A DNA stretch of 64,000 bases from Bacteroidota bacterium. Lineage in GTDB: Bacteria > Bacteroidota > Bacteroidia > Chitinophagales > LD1. The position numbers were made by a program, and so were the translations under genes. The DNA lies in the NCBI GenBank assembly GCA_018267385.1, contig JAFDYN010000020.1, positions 96,429-160,428 on the forward strand, written 5' to 3'. This document shows, in pieces, positions 1 to 8,552 of the stretch (within the stretch, counting starts at the first letter, position 1; every line of letters starts with the position of its first letter). Under the pieces are notes generated by a model. The model was not told where the DNA came from, ran no database searches, and saw nothing but the letters and a program-made list of their open reading frames with translations.

Positions 1-2
1 TC

Positions 3-1232
3 ACCAATCCATGCAATGTGCACGCCGCATGGCAGTCATATACAGTGGGCGATACCGCACATTTCTTTGCCGGCACTGCGAGTGGTGTGAACTACTACTG
101 GAGCTTCGGCGACGGTACTACTGGCTCAGGTGCTAATCCTTTGCACACCTACGCCAATGCAGGCACCTACCATGTCTGCCTGTATGCCTATAGCAATACG
201 AATTGCCGCGACTCCTTCTGCAATACTATCACAATCTCCGGCGGCTGCCACATCACATCAGCGTGGACCTATGCTGCCTATGGTGATTCAGTCCATTTCA
301 CAGGTCTCGATAGCAATACGCTCGCACACCGCTACTGGGCCTTTGGCGATGGTACGAGCGGCTCGGGTCATGATGTCTCACATGTCTATCACGCACCGGG
401 TGTCTACACCGTGTGCAGCTACATCTACATACCCGGCTCCGCCTGCATGGACTCTATGTGCAATACCGTGGTCGTGACGGGCAACTGTGCCGTAGCGGCC
501 GCGATGAACTATATCAATGTAGCGCATGATACAGTGGCGTTTTACTCTCTCTTCCAGGATAGTGCTGCCAACTATGTCTGGATCTACGGAGATGGTACCA
601 CTGGCAGCGGATCGTATTCCGTGCACGGCTATCCTGTGCCGGGTACATACCACATCTGCCTGCGTGTCTTCATACCGGGCACTCCATGTGCTGACTCCGT
701 CTGCCTCGATGTCAATATCGGTACCAACTGTGCCGTGACCGCAGCCTGGGCCTCCATACCGCGTGGCAATGACTCGCTGCAGTTCTACGCAGCAGATCCT
801 GATACTGCGGCAGTACACACCTGGAGTTTTGGCGATGGTGGTACTGCTACCGGTAGCTACGCTGCACACACCTATACAGCGGCGGGCACCTACCATGTGT
901 GCCTCTACGTAGCTGTGCCGGGTACTACCTGTGCGGATTCGCTGTGCCGTGATATCACCAGCGCACTAGGCATTGAGAGTGCGGGCAGTGCAGCAGCTAC
1001 CATCAGCCTCCGGCCAAACCCTATGAGCCAGTATGCTATACTCAGCATAGACGGTCCGGCTGCTACCTATGAGGTACGCATCTATGACATGATAGGCCAG
1101 CAGCTCCGCAGCGTGATCTGTGTCAATAATACTATCATGATAGACCGTGGTGCACTCAGTGCGGGCATCTACACCTACGCCGTTCTGGCCAATGGCCGTA
1201 TGATAGGCCAGGGCAAGCTCAGCGTAGAGTAA
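3..1232 (+). CDS. PKD-repeat surface protein with T9SS sorting domain (5' end outside window)
   Basis: The frame is open to the left window edge, so this is the C-terminal part of a longer protein. A GTG at 18 is unlikely to be the true start because repeat-like sequence (TNPCNV) precedes it. Four tandem PKD-type repeats of about 80 residues follow. Each carries FGDGT or YGDGT, an HxY, GTYHVC or GVYTVC, and a closing CxDSxC, and a cysteine starts repeats two to four (residues 77, 157 and 238 counted from the GTG), suggesting a disulfide in each repeat. The last ~75 residues (from LRPNP) form a T9SS type A sorting domain, so the protein is probably exported across the outer membrane and attached to or released from the surface. 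Likely role is adhesin or extracellular scaffold; no catalytic domain is visible in the part present. Confidence 0.85.
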   Translation, partial: TNPCNVHAAWQSYTVGDTAHFFAGTASGVNYYWSFGDGTTGSGANPLHTYANAGTYHVCLYAYSNTNCRDSFCNTITISGGCHITSAWTYAAYGDSVHFTGLDSNTLAHRYWAFGDGTSGSGHDVSHVYHAPGVYTVCSYIYIPGSACMDSMCNTVVVTGNCAVAAAMNYINVAHDTVAFYSLFQDSAANYVWIYGDGTTGSGSYSVHGYPVPGTYHICLRVFIPGTPCADSVCLDVNIGTNCAVTAAWASIPRGNDSLQFYAADPDTAAVHTWSFGDGGTATGSYAAHTYTAAGTYHVCLYVAVPGTTCADSLCRDITSALGIESAGSAAATISLRPNPMSQYAILSIDGPAATYEVRIYDMIGQQLRSVICVNNTIMIDRGALSAGIYTYAVLANGRMIGQGKLSVE

Positions 1233-1256
1233 CGATACACTAAAACCCGATCCATA

Positions 1257-1288
1257 GAGAGGTAGCCGCAAGAGCTGCCTCTTTTTTA
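1257..1288 (+). terminator. Rho-independent terminator after the PKD protein
   Basis: Stem GAGGTAGC (1259-1266) pairs with GCTGCCTC (1274-1281) with one G-U wobble, around a 7-base loop, followed by six T. It lies 26 bases after the stop codon. Confidence 0.8.
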
Positions 1289-1294
1289 TTTGTC

Positions 1295-1454
1295 TGTCAA
1301 TTTCAAAATCCTGTAAATCTGCTTCAGACATTGCATTTAAAGCCTCCCTTTAGGTCGCAGATCCCGATGCAGTCGGGAGAGATTTAGAGGGCTGTATTTG
1401 CATTCATTCTGCCAATTCTAAAATCCTGTAAATTCTGATTCAGAAATTGTATTC
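1295..1454. repeat. Intergenic repeat modules upstream of the collagen-like gene
   Basis: The 306-base gap 1233-1538 holds two copies (1306-1328 and 1421-1444) of a 23-24-base module close to AAATCCTGTAAATTCTGATT followed by CAGA. Between them lies a CTCCCTTTAGG...ATTTAGAGGGCTGTATT module carrying an inner inverted repeat (TCCCGATGCAGTCGGGA). The same modules recur four more times at 4010-4356, on the other side of the collagen-like gene. No gene is visible in this stretch. Confidence 0.75.
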
Positions 1455-1461
1455 TGAGGCC

Positions 1462-1495
1462 TTGCATGACTCACGTTTCTGCCTCTCTATATTTT
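1462..1495 (+). promoter_or_regulatory. Possible Bacteroidota-type promoter for the collagen-like gene
   Basis: TTG at 1462-1464, a 23-base spacer, then TATATTTT at 1488-1495, which matches 7 of 8 positions of TAnnTTTG. The start codon is 43 bases further on. The spacer is at the long end of the accepted range, so this is tentative. Confidence 0.3.
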
Positions 1496-1538
1496 CTCTA
1501 TCTTACATCATAAACCCTTATACACCCAGATCCTTTTT

Positions 1539-3602
1539 ATGAAAAGAATATTACTCCCCGCAGTGGCAGCTATGATGTCTCTCATGGCTTTTGCACAGAC
1601 ACCGCAGCAGATCAATTATCAGACGATAGTGCGTGATGCTACAGGTGCGCCGCTGGCCAATACACCGGTCAAGCTCCTCTTTGTGATACATGACAGTACG
1701 GCTGCCGGTCCTACCGTATATCAGGAGGTCACGCCGCAGTTATCTACTAATGGCTTTGGCCTGGTGAGTACAGCGATCGGCGCCAATGCCAATCTCGCAG
1801 TTGTGCCATGGGCATACGGCACCAAGTGGCTGGAGGTACGCACCGAGATCAATGGTGCACCGGCCTTCACCAGCATGGGTACCATGCAGCTCAGCGCAGT
1901 ACCTTATGCACTCTTTGCAGGTAGTGCCCCCGCGGGTCCTACGGGGCCGCAGGGTATCGCCGGCGCTATGGGTAGCACAGGCCCTACAGGTGCTACGGGG
2001 CCATCGGGTCCGGCTGGAGTGGCAGGAGCCACAGGTAGTACCGGCGCTGTGGGTGCGCCTGGTGCCACTGGGCCTGCGGGTATTGCCGGAGCCACAGGGA
2101 GCGCTGGTGCACAGGGGCCTGCGGGGCCATCAGGTCCCGCAGGTGCTGTAGGTGCTACAGGGCCTACTGGTGCTGGTGGCGGCGCTACAGGTCCTACAGG
2201 GGCCACCGGGAGTGTGGGTGCTACCGGCGCTATAGGTGTCACAGGCCCTACCGGCCCTACGGGTGCGGTGGGAGCACAGGGGCCTGCGGGCACTACTGGT
2301 GCTACCGGCTCAGCCGGTGCTACTGGGCTCACCGGTCCTACAGGCCTCACGGGGGCTGCTGGTCCTACGGGCCTGCAGGGTGCTACCGGCGGTACGGGTG
2401 CTACAGGTTTCCTCGGCAGTGGCAATGCAGCAGGCAATACGCCCTACTGGAATGGCTCCGCGTGGGTGCTCAACTCCAGCAATATCTATAACAATGGCGG
2501 CTCCGTAGGCATCGGCACTGCCAATCCTGCCGGCATATTGGACGTGGAGGGAGGCACCGCTACCGCCAACGGTGGCAATGCCATCATACTCAATGCGCAA
2601 AACGCCAGCCCCGGCAATAATCCGGGCGGCAATATCATACTCACACCGGGTGCCGGCACAGGGACAGGCAGTGTGGGCGCAGTCCGCATCCCGACCCTGG
2701 CAGGTACCGGGTACAGGCCTGTGTACGTAGACTCCATAGGAGACCTGGTCACCATCAGCGGAGCTGGCAGCAATAAGATTGCCTTCTCCTACACGGGCGG
2801 CGCGCAGACATGGAATGTGCCCGCAGGTGTCAGCCTGGTGTATGTCAAGCTCTGGGGTGCCGGTGGCGGCTCTGCCTACTCTACGGGCGATGGTCCGGGC
2901 GGCGGCGGCGGCTTCGTATCAGGATATCTGCCTGTCACGCCGGGTAGCACTCTTACGCTCATAGTAGGGCAGGGGGGCTACGCAGGAGGCACCGGTGGTG
3001 GCGCTGCCTATGGCGGCGGCGGTACGGGCACTACATCCAATAGCGGCGGAGGCGGAGGCCGTACTGCTATACAGCTCATACCGGGCACTGACCTCGTCAC
3101 GGCAGGAGCCGGCGGCGGCGGGGCCAAGAGCTACTGGCGCATGGGTGGCGGTGGCGGTGGTGGCCTGATAGGCGCCGCAGCAGCCAATGGCACGTATCAG
3201 AATGCAGGCTTCGGCGGCACGCAGACAGGTGGGGGCCTGCCTACCAATGGCGGCTGTGCAGGCGCAGGGACACTGTATACCGGCGGCAATGGCTGTGCCT
3301 CGTCATATGCGGGCGGTGGTGGCAGCGGGTACTACGGTGGTGCCGGCGGCGGCAATGGTAGTGGCAACGATGGCCCCGGCGGTGGAGGTTCATCTTATAT
3401 TTCGGGCCTCGTACAGCACATGCCTATCAGGAATGAACAAGGCCAGACCAACTCGCAGAATGCCTTCAGCCCTCCGGCACAGCTCCCTGGTGGCACCGAT
3501 GGCCCCGACTACGTAGCAGGCGTGGGTGTGGGCGGCGCTACAGTCACCAGCGGCAGCGTAGGCAATAACGGCGGCAACGGCCGTATCGTCATCTACTGGT
3601 AG
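1539..3602 (+). CDS. Collagen-like, glycine-rich secreted protein
   Basis: 687 residues in four parts. A signal peptide (1-20, ending MAFAQ) is followed by a ~110-residue N-terminal domain starting [13 protein letters not shown], a common head of Bacteroidota collagen-like proteins. Next is a Gly-X-Y tract at about 133-293, rich in GPTG, GATG and GPAG triplets. The C-terminal part contains a GSVGIGT-type segment, then a very glycine-rich domain (about 420-687) ending [10 protein letters not shown]. The Gly-X-Y phase holds except for one extra residue around 211-218. Threonine-rich Y positions without hydroxyproline are typical of bacterial collagen-like proteins that trimerise. I see no T9SS sorting domain or lipobox, so anchoring is unclear. 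Likely a surface fibre or matrix protein. The long opposite-strand frame within the Gly-X-Y tract is a composition artefact. Confidence 0.85.
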   Translation: MKRILLPAVAAMMSLMAFAQTPQQINYQTIVRDATGAPLANTPVKLLFVIHDSTAAGPTVYQEVTPQLSTNGFGLVSTAIGANANLAVVPWAYGTKWLEVRTEINGAPAFTSMGTMQLSAVPYALFAGSAPAGPTGPQGIAGAMGSTGPTGATGPSGPAGVAGATGSTGAVGAPGATGPAGIAGATGSAGAQGPAGPSGPAGAVGATGPTGAGGGATGPTGATGSVGATGAIGVTGPTGPTGAVGAQGPAGTTGATGSAGATGLTGPTGLTGAAGPTGLQGATGGTGATGFLGSGNAAGNTPYWNGSAWVLNSSNIYNNGGSVGIGTANPAGILDVEGGTATANGGNAIILNAQNASPGNNPGGNIILTPGAGTGTGSVGAVRIPTLAGTGYRPVYVDSIGDLVTISGAGSNKIAFSYTGGAQTWNVPAGVSLVYVKLWGAGGGSAYSTGDGPGGGGGFVSGYLPVTPGSTLTLIVGQGGYAGGTGGGAAYGGGGTGTTSNSGGGGGRTAIQLIPGTDLVTAGAGGGGAKSYWRMGGGGGGGLIGAAAANGTYQNAGFGGTQTGGGLPTNGGCAGAGTLYTGGNGCASSYAGGGGSGYYGGAGGGNGSGNDGPGGGGSSYISGLVQHMPIRNEQGQTNSQNAFSPPAQLPGGTDGPDYVAGVGVGGATVTSGSVGNNGGNGRIVIYW

Positions 3603-4427
3603 ATATCAGACAGGCATCGCGCTCAATTCATTGACCACAGATTGCAGTCTCTGGTCTTCCTTGTCATACAGTATCATCAGCCCCTTATCTGATGTGAATA
3701 ATTCTCATCACTCAAAAGCCCTTTGTCAATAACTTCCCTGCAAAAAGTCGCTCATTTTGCAGACCTTTGCACCATCACCACGCAGCCATTCATCCGCTGC
3801 CAGACCTATGAATATCTTCGTGGTTCCTTTGCATTAAAGCCTCCCTTTAGGGGGGTGAGGGGCGGCACACTGCCCCTTATATTTCTATGTCTCTACTTGT
3901 TCTACACCTGCCTGACGGCAGGCCTATCTGCGGTAAAAATGTATTACTATGTGATCTATGCGTTCTATGTGGCTCAAAATGTATTCCTGTATTCATTCTA
4001 TCAATTTTAAAATCCTGCAAATTCTGATTCAGAAATTGTATTTGTATTAAAGTCCCTCTCCTTGGGAAAGGGTCCCGAAGCTTCGGGATGGAGAGGTCCT
4101 AAATCCTGCAAATCCTGATTCAGACAATGTATTTGTATTAAAGTCCCTCTCCTTTGGAGAGGGATTTAGGGAGAGGTCGTATTCGTATTCAAGTTCCTCC
4201 CCTTGGGAGAGGGTCCCGAAGCTTCGGGATGGAGAGGTCCTAAATCCTGAAAATTCCGATTCAGAGAATGCAACTGTATTAAAGTCTCCCTTAAGGGAGA
4301 TTTAGAGGGTTGTATCCATTCTGTCAATTCTCAAATCCTGCAAATTCTGATTCAGAATTGAATTTGCATTTAAGTCCCCTTTGGGGATTTAGGGGCTGTA
4401 TTCTTTCACTCTAAATAAAAATCACCT
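3603..4427. repeat. Array of intergenic palindromic repeat modules
   Basis: This 825-base gap has no convincing gene. It holds four copies of a ~24-base module (4010-4033, 4101-4124, 4242-4264, 4333-4356) alternating with palindromic modules. The palindromes include CCCTCTCC-TTT-GGAGAGGG, CTCCCTTAAGGGAG, CCCCTTTGGGG, and two copies of the perfect palindrome TCCCGAAGCTTCGGGA (4073-4088 and 4214-4229). A related CTCCCTTTAGGGGGG element sits near 3842 and a CCTGCC-tgac-GGCAGG hairpin at 3907-3922. The 95-codon open frame 3723-4010 crosses these repeats and is not supported. Confidence 0.8.
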
Positions 4428-5051
4428 ATGTCCGCACCAGCCGGCAACACCAACGCGTCCCGATGGACCCGCGAGAAAACCATTGCTACCCTCCACCAGA
4501 TCGAGCAGCTCGCCCTCGACGAATTCTCCATCACCAACACACTCACCGAAGCCCTCTTCAAAATCCGATGCTACAAACAGCTCTGGAGCTACTGGAAGAA
4601 GAAATGGGAAATGGACGAAGAGGTCATGGACCAGATCTACTTCGTCGAGCAGATCTTCACCCACAAACTCGAAGAAGGCGCCCTTTTCAAACGGATGAAC
4701 GCCTCCACCTGTCATTTCATCCTGAGGCATAACTATGGCTACAATACCAAAGGCGAAAACGAGCTGCCCAGCCATCTGAGGCATGAGTTCCCGGAGGAAA
4801 AAGCAGTAGCTCAAAAAGCCTCCTCCGGTTCAAAATCAAAAAAGAATAATGGCGAAGAGCCTTATACTCAGGAGGAACTGGCCTATATCAATGATCCGGC
4901 CTACAAGGATTTCAGCGACAGGGAGACCGATGATGAGCAGATGAAGTGGTTTCGCGCCGATGCCCGCAAGTATCCGGACCTCTATACTGCCAAGACACCC
5001 GTCCGCGGCAACTATATCAAGATAGCAGAGGACCTTTATTCACCTATTTAG
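4428..5051 (+). CDS. Phage terminase-small-subunit-like protein (orphan)
   Basis: 207 residues, no signal peptide or membrane segment. The N-terminal ~110 residues are helical and charged, with the order RWTREKT, a central YKQLWSYW stretch, then FKRMNAS and FILRHNYGYNTK. That arrangement recalls small DNA-packaging subunits of the gp3/Terminase-small type, where a helical DNA-binding head ends in a segment like NLKNNYGW.DK. The C-terminal part (130-207) is acidic and lysine-rich and unfamiliar to me. No large terminase, portal or other phage gene is nearby, so if the assignment is right it is a domesticated or stranded gene. Its first half favours C-ending codons. It could instead be an unrelated helical protein; the match is from memory of the motif pattern only. 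Confidence 0.6.
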   Translation: MSAPAGNTNASRWTREKTIATLHQIEQLALDEFSITNTLTEALFKIRCYKQLWSYWKKKWEMDEEVMDQIYFVEQIFTHKLEEGALFKRMNASTCHFILRHNYGYNTKGENELPSHLRHEFPEEKAVAQKASSGSKSKKNNGEEPYTQEELAYINDPAYKDFSDRETDDEQMKWFRADARKYPDLYTAKTPVRGNYIKIAEDLYSPI

Positions 5052-5078
5052 TAGTATACGGCAGGCAACATCGACATG

Positions 5079-5276
5079 CTACAGCGTACAGTCTTTGGTG
5101 CTGTCAGATTTCAGCAGGCAATCATTGGCCGCTTCGGCCTCGCTGCCTGCACTGATCGTGTAGAATGAAGTGCTATTGTTGGTCGTATTGGTACAGCCGC
5201 AGTGATAGTCCTTGCGGCAGGCAGTGCCCAGCAGGGCTATAGATACGATAGAGAGGATCAGTATGATGTGTTTCAT
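5079..5276 (-). CDS. Small lipoprotein
   Basis: 65 residues with a clean lipoprotein signal: MKH, a hydrophobic core, then the lipobox LLGTAC with the lipidated cysteine near residue 20. The mature part is short (about 45 residues) and polar, with four further cysteines (HCGCTN, NDCLL, KDCTL), which could form two disulfides. Genes of this size are widespread and uncharacterised in Bacteroidota. It converges with the terminase-like gene, 27 bases apart. Function unknown. Confidence 0.7.
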   Translation of the reverse strand: MKHIILILSIVSIALLGTACRKDYHCGCTNTTNNSTSFYTISAGSEAEAANDCLLKSDSTKDCTL

Positions 5277-5378
5277 GGCAGGTATACTATGGTAGCTTCA
5301 CTGCAAGATAGTAAAAGCATATGTATGCACCATCCCCGTGGATGAGCATATTTTTATGATATACTTATCTTTACGGTA

Positions 5379-6638
5379 ATGAAGCATTACTACCTTATCA
5401 TGATGACCCTGCTCTGCAGCCTCACCGGCACTGCACAGCAGCGCTACAGGGTTCTTTTCATAGGCAATAGCTATACCTATGTCAATGACCTGCCGCATAC
5501 CATAGCACAGTTTGCCGGTGCTATGGGAGATACGCTGGACTATGACAGTAGTACCCCCGGTGGCTACACCCTGCAGCAGCACAGTACTGACGCCACTACA
5601 CTTGCCAAGATCGCTCAGGGAGGCTGGGACTTTGTGGTGCTGCAGGAGCAGAGCCAGCTGCCATCTTTTCCTCCCTCGCAGGTGCAGCAGCAGGTATATC
5701 CCTATGCGCATATCCTCGATAGCCTCATACATGCTGCCGACTCATGTACAGAGACCGTATTCTACATGACCTGGGGCAAGAAGAACGGAGACACTGCCAA
5801 CTGCGCCAGCTATCCGCCCATCTGTACCTATCAGGGCTGTCAGGATCGCCTGTCTGCCTCGTATATCGAGATGGGCCAGCTGAATAGCGCTACCGTGGCG
5901 CCCGCAGGCGAGGCATGGCGCAGGGTCATCGGGCAAAACCAGGCCTTTGACCTCTATCAGTCTGACCAGAGCCACCCTAGCATCTATGGCACCTACCTGA
6001 CCGCAGCCGTCTTTTATGAGATACTCTTCAGAAAGTATGTCATTATAGATAGCTTTGTCACGCCTGGTATTTCGTCTACAGATGCCATAGACCTGCGCCA
6101 GGCAGCACACGCCGTGGTAGCAGACAGCCTGGCCAAATGGCTAGGGTCCGGGCATATACCTGTAGCCTCTTTCACAGCGCAGGCCACTACACAGGGTGTT
6201 GGCACCTTTACCAGCAGCAGTATCAATGGAGACTCTTTCATATGGGATTTCGGCGATGGTATGAGCGGCACAGGTGCCACTACTACGCACACCTACACGC
6301 ACTCCGGCATCTATACCGTGACCCTCACCGTCACAGACCACTGCCTCAGTACTCAGTACATCAGTGATCTCGGCGTGGTAGTAGATCCGGCGGGCGTGGT
6401 GCAGGGCTGGGCTACCGACCTCCGCATCTATCCCAATCCGGCCAATACGCTGCTCTATATAGACGCCACCCAGGGGCTGAAAGGAGAGGGCATCACCCTC
6501 ATCAATGCGCTCGGAGCCATAGTACGGCGCGCAGAGGTGACCGGAGCTACTACGGCTATAGCCGTGGCTGATCTGCCCGCTGGCGACTATCTGGTACAGA
6601 TAGGTGGTACGGTACGGGTGGTGGCCATCAGGCATTGA
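5379..6638 (+). CDS. Secreted SGNH-fold hydrolase with PKD and T9SS sorting domains
   Basis: 419 residues. Signal peptide 1-19 (ends TGTAQ). An SGNH/GDSL-type esterase domain follows at about 22-250. FIGNSYT near 28-33 is the nucleophile block with Ser31, and DQSHPS near 196-201 supplies Asp196/His199 of the catalytic dyad. A PKD domain (about 258-335, with WDFGDGMSG) and a T9SS type A sorting domain (345-419, from IYPNPAN) follow. Likely removes acyl groups from an extracellular carbohydrate or lipid; the substrate cannot be read from sequence. The ATG lies only 5 bases after TATCTTTA (5366-5373), a weak promoter-like box, so the leader may be very short. Confidence 0.85.
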   Translation: MKHYYLIMMTLLCSLTGTAQQRYRVLFIGNSYTYVNDLPHTIAQFAGAMGDTLDYDSSTPGGYTLQQHSTDATTLAKIAQGGWDFVVLQEQSQLPSFPPSQVQQQVYPYAHILDSLIHAADSCTETVFYMTWGKKNGDTANCASYPPICTYQGCQDRLSASYIEMGQLNSATVAPAGEAWRRVIGQNQAFDLYQSDQSHPSIYGTYLTAAVFYEILFRKYVIIDSFVTPGISSTDAIDLRQAAHAVVADSLAKWLGSGHIPVASFTAQATTQGVGTFTSSSINGDSFIWDFGDGMSGTGATTTHTYTHSGIYTVTLTVTDHCLSTQYISDLGVVVDPAGVVQGWATDLRIYPNPANTLLYIDATQGLKGEGITLINALGAIVRRAEVTGATTAIAVADLPAGDYLVQIGGTVRVVAIRH

Positions 6639-6743
6639 TAGCTGCCGCAGGGAGCAGATCGGTCTGCACTATTTATTCACCATTCTGCCATCGTTATTCA
6701 CGGCAGTGTTTCATTATTCATTGATTCGGATATATTAGCGGCA

Positions 6744-7370
6744 GTGGAGTATAGGTTTATCACTATAGAAGGGTGCATCGGCGCGGGCAAAACGACCCTC
6801 GTGCAGAAGCTGGCCGCCGACTACAACGGGCGGGCCATACTGGAGCAGTTTGAGGACAACCCCTTCCTGCCGCTCTTCTATGCTGATCCGCAGCGCCACG
6901 CCTTTCCCGTAGAGTTGTACTTTATGGCAGAGCGCTTCCAGCAGCTCAAGGCGCTGCATAGCGAGCCGGACATCTTCAAATCGTTTACCGTCTCAGACTT
7001 CCTCTTTCAGAAGTCGCTCATCTTTGCTATGAATAACCTGCAGGATGCAGAGGCACGGCTCTACCGCATGCTCTTTGACATCATCTACCCCAATCTGCCA
7101 AAGCCGGACCTGATCCTCTATCTCTATGCACCCGTAGATAAGCTGATGGCAAATATCCGCAAGCGCGGCCGCGACTATGAGCAGCAGATACAGCCGGCAT
7201 ACCTCCAGAATATACAGCAGGCATATCTCGATCATTTCAAGATGCTGACCAATACCCGTATCGTACTGCTCGATACCAGCCGGCTGGACTTTGCCGAGCG
7301 GCGCGAGGACTATCTGGAGGTCGTATCGGTGCTCAATGCAAAGCACCAGACCGGTATCACCTATCTCTGA
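6744..7370 (+). CDS. Deoxynucleoside kinase (dNK family)
   Basis: 208 residues, GTG start. The P-loop GCIGAGKT lies at 10-17, directly after a short beta strand as in the deoxycytidine/deoxyadenosine/deoxyguanosine kinase family. ERF near residue 74 corresponds to the ERS-type motif, and RGRDYEQQI around 147-155 to the arginine-rich lid. Length fits the bacterial family. It phosphorylates salvaged deoxynucleosides to dNMPs in the cytoplasm; which base is preferred is not evident. No ATG lies nearby in frame that keeps the P-loop strand intact. Confidence 0.85.
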   Translation: MEYRFITIEGCIGAGKTTLVQKLAADYNGRAILEQFEDNPFLPLFYADPQRHAFPVELYFMAERFQQLKALHSEPDIFKSFTVSDFLFQKSLIFAMNNLQDAEARLYRMLFDIIYPNLPKPDLILYLYAPVDKLMANIRKRGRDYEQQIQPAYLQNIQQAYLDHFKMLTNTRIVLLDTSRLDFAERREDYLEVVSVLNAKHQTGITYL

Positions 7371-7492
7371 TGGATGCAGGCAGATATTGCGGTACGCTTA
7401 TTATCAACTTGTTAACGTATGTCGTTGACTTAAAAAGTACGGCATATCATTTAATTTCTACATTTGGTCCGGCAATAGCCGGGAGATAAGAT

Positions 7493-8422
7493 ATGGAAAG
7501 TGACACGGTACTCGTGACAGGCGCCTGCGGGCAGATAGGGACGGAGCTCGTCCTCGCACTACGCAAGATATACAAGAACGTCATCGCCTCTGATCTCAAA
7601 GAGGCCGGCGGTGAGCTGGCCGAGGGACCCTTTGAGCGGCTGGACGTACTGCACAAGCCAGGCCTGCATGACGTGGTGCGAAAGCACAAGGTGACGCAGA
7701 TCTATCACCTGGCGGCTATCCTCTCCGCTACCGGTGAGAAGAATCCCGAGTTTGCCTGGCGGGTCAATATGAAAGGCCTGCGCAATATCCTGGATGTAAG
7801 TGTGGAAGATGGCTTGCGCAAGGTGTTCTATCCGTCTACTATAGCAGTGTTTGGCCCTACTACGCCGCGCATCAATACTCCGCAGTACACTGTGATGGAG
7901 CCCAATACGATCTACGGTATCAGCAAGCAGGCCGGTGAGCGCTGGGGCGACTATTACTTCCAGAAAAAGGGTCTCGATATACGCAGTATCCGCTATCCGG
8001 GCCTGATCAGCTACAAGACCAAAGCGGGCGGCGGCACCACAGACTATGCGGTAGACATCTACTTTGAGGCAAAGGAGAAGAAACAGTACGAGTGCTTCCT
8101 CAAAGAAGATACCGTACTGCCCATGATGTATATGCCGGATGCTATACGCGGCACCATAGCGCTGATGGAGGCACCGGCAGATCAGATACGCATCCGCTCT
8201 TCTTACAACTTTGCCGGTATGAGCTTTGCCCCGCGCGACGTGGCGGCAGCGATCAGGCAGCACATCCCTGATTTTCAGGTCACATATCAGCCTGACTTTC
8301 GCCAGCAGATAGCGGATTCATGGCCCGAGAGCATAGATGATAGCTACGCACGTCAGGACTGGGGGTGGCAGCCTGAGTATGACCTCGCGCGGATGACGGC
8401 AGATATGCTGGCGCACGTATAG
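7493..8422 (+). CDS. tdh: L-threonine 3-dehydrogenase, short (SDR/epimerase) type
   Basis: 309 residues, an extended short-chain dehydrogenase. NAD-binding motif TGACGQIG (9-16), DVLH after the second strand, the HLAA segment, catalytic Ser/Thr near 115-116 (PSTIAVFGP), and the YxxxK pair Tyr141/Lys145 (YGISK). The pattern, including RYPGLISY and GGGTTDYA, is that of the UDP-galactose-epimerase-like threonine dehydrogenases of Bacteroidota, which oxidise threonine to 2-amino-3-ketobutyrate. The partner 2-amino-3-ketobutyrate CoA ligase is not in this window. A TACATTTG box (7459-7466) lies 26 bases upstream, but no TTG sits at the right distance. Confidence 0.85.
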   Translation: MESDTVLVTGACGQIGTELVLALRKIYKNVIASDLKEAGGELAEGPFERLDVLHKPGLHDVVRKHKVTQIYHLAAILSATGEKNPEFAWRVNMKGLRNILDVSVEDGLRKVFYPSTIAVFGPTTPRINTPQYTVMEPNTIYGISKQAGERWGDYYFQKKGLDIRSIRYPGLISYKTKAGGGTTDYAVDIYFEAKEKKQYECFLKEDTVLPMMYMPDAIRGTIALMEAPADQIRIRSSYNFAGMSFAPRDVAAAIRQHIPDFQVTYQPDFRQQIADSWPESIDDSYARQDWGWQPEYDLARMTADMLAHV

Positions 8423-8456
8423 CAGCCTCTACTGTTTTGATTTCAGGTGCCTCCAC

Positions 8457-8478
8457 AGGCGGTAGTGTATTACCGCCT
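8457..8478 (+). terminator. Hairpin after tdh
   Basis: AGGCGGTA (8457-8464) and TACCGCCT (8471-8478) form a perfect 8-bp stem with a 6-base loop, 35 bases after the tdh stop. No T-run follows, so termination is uncertain. Confidence 0.4.
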
Positions 8479-8552
8479 CATTCTCACATCATTTTATTAC
8501 CCTTGGTTTAGTAATTTGTAGGCCTAAAGCGCGTTTTAGAGTATTCATTTTG

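Noticed and set aside
1904..2437. 177-codon minus-strand frame rich in Pro-Val-Ala
   Set aside because: It is the mirror of the Gly-X-Y codons of the collagen-like gene; repetitive GGN codons on one strand leave the other open.
3723..4010. 95-codon plus-strand open frame in the repeat array
   Set aside because: It runs through the palindromic intergenic repeats, has no start context and no recognisable protein features.
1295..4356. CRISPR array
   Set aside because: The repeat modules are spaced irregularly (91-131 bases), are degenerate, and have palindromic repeats rather than unique spacers; no cas genes are present.
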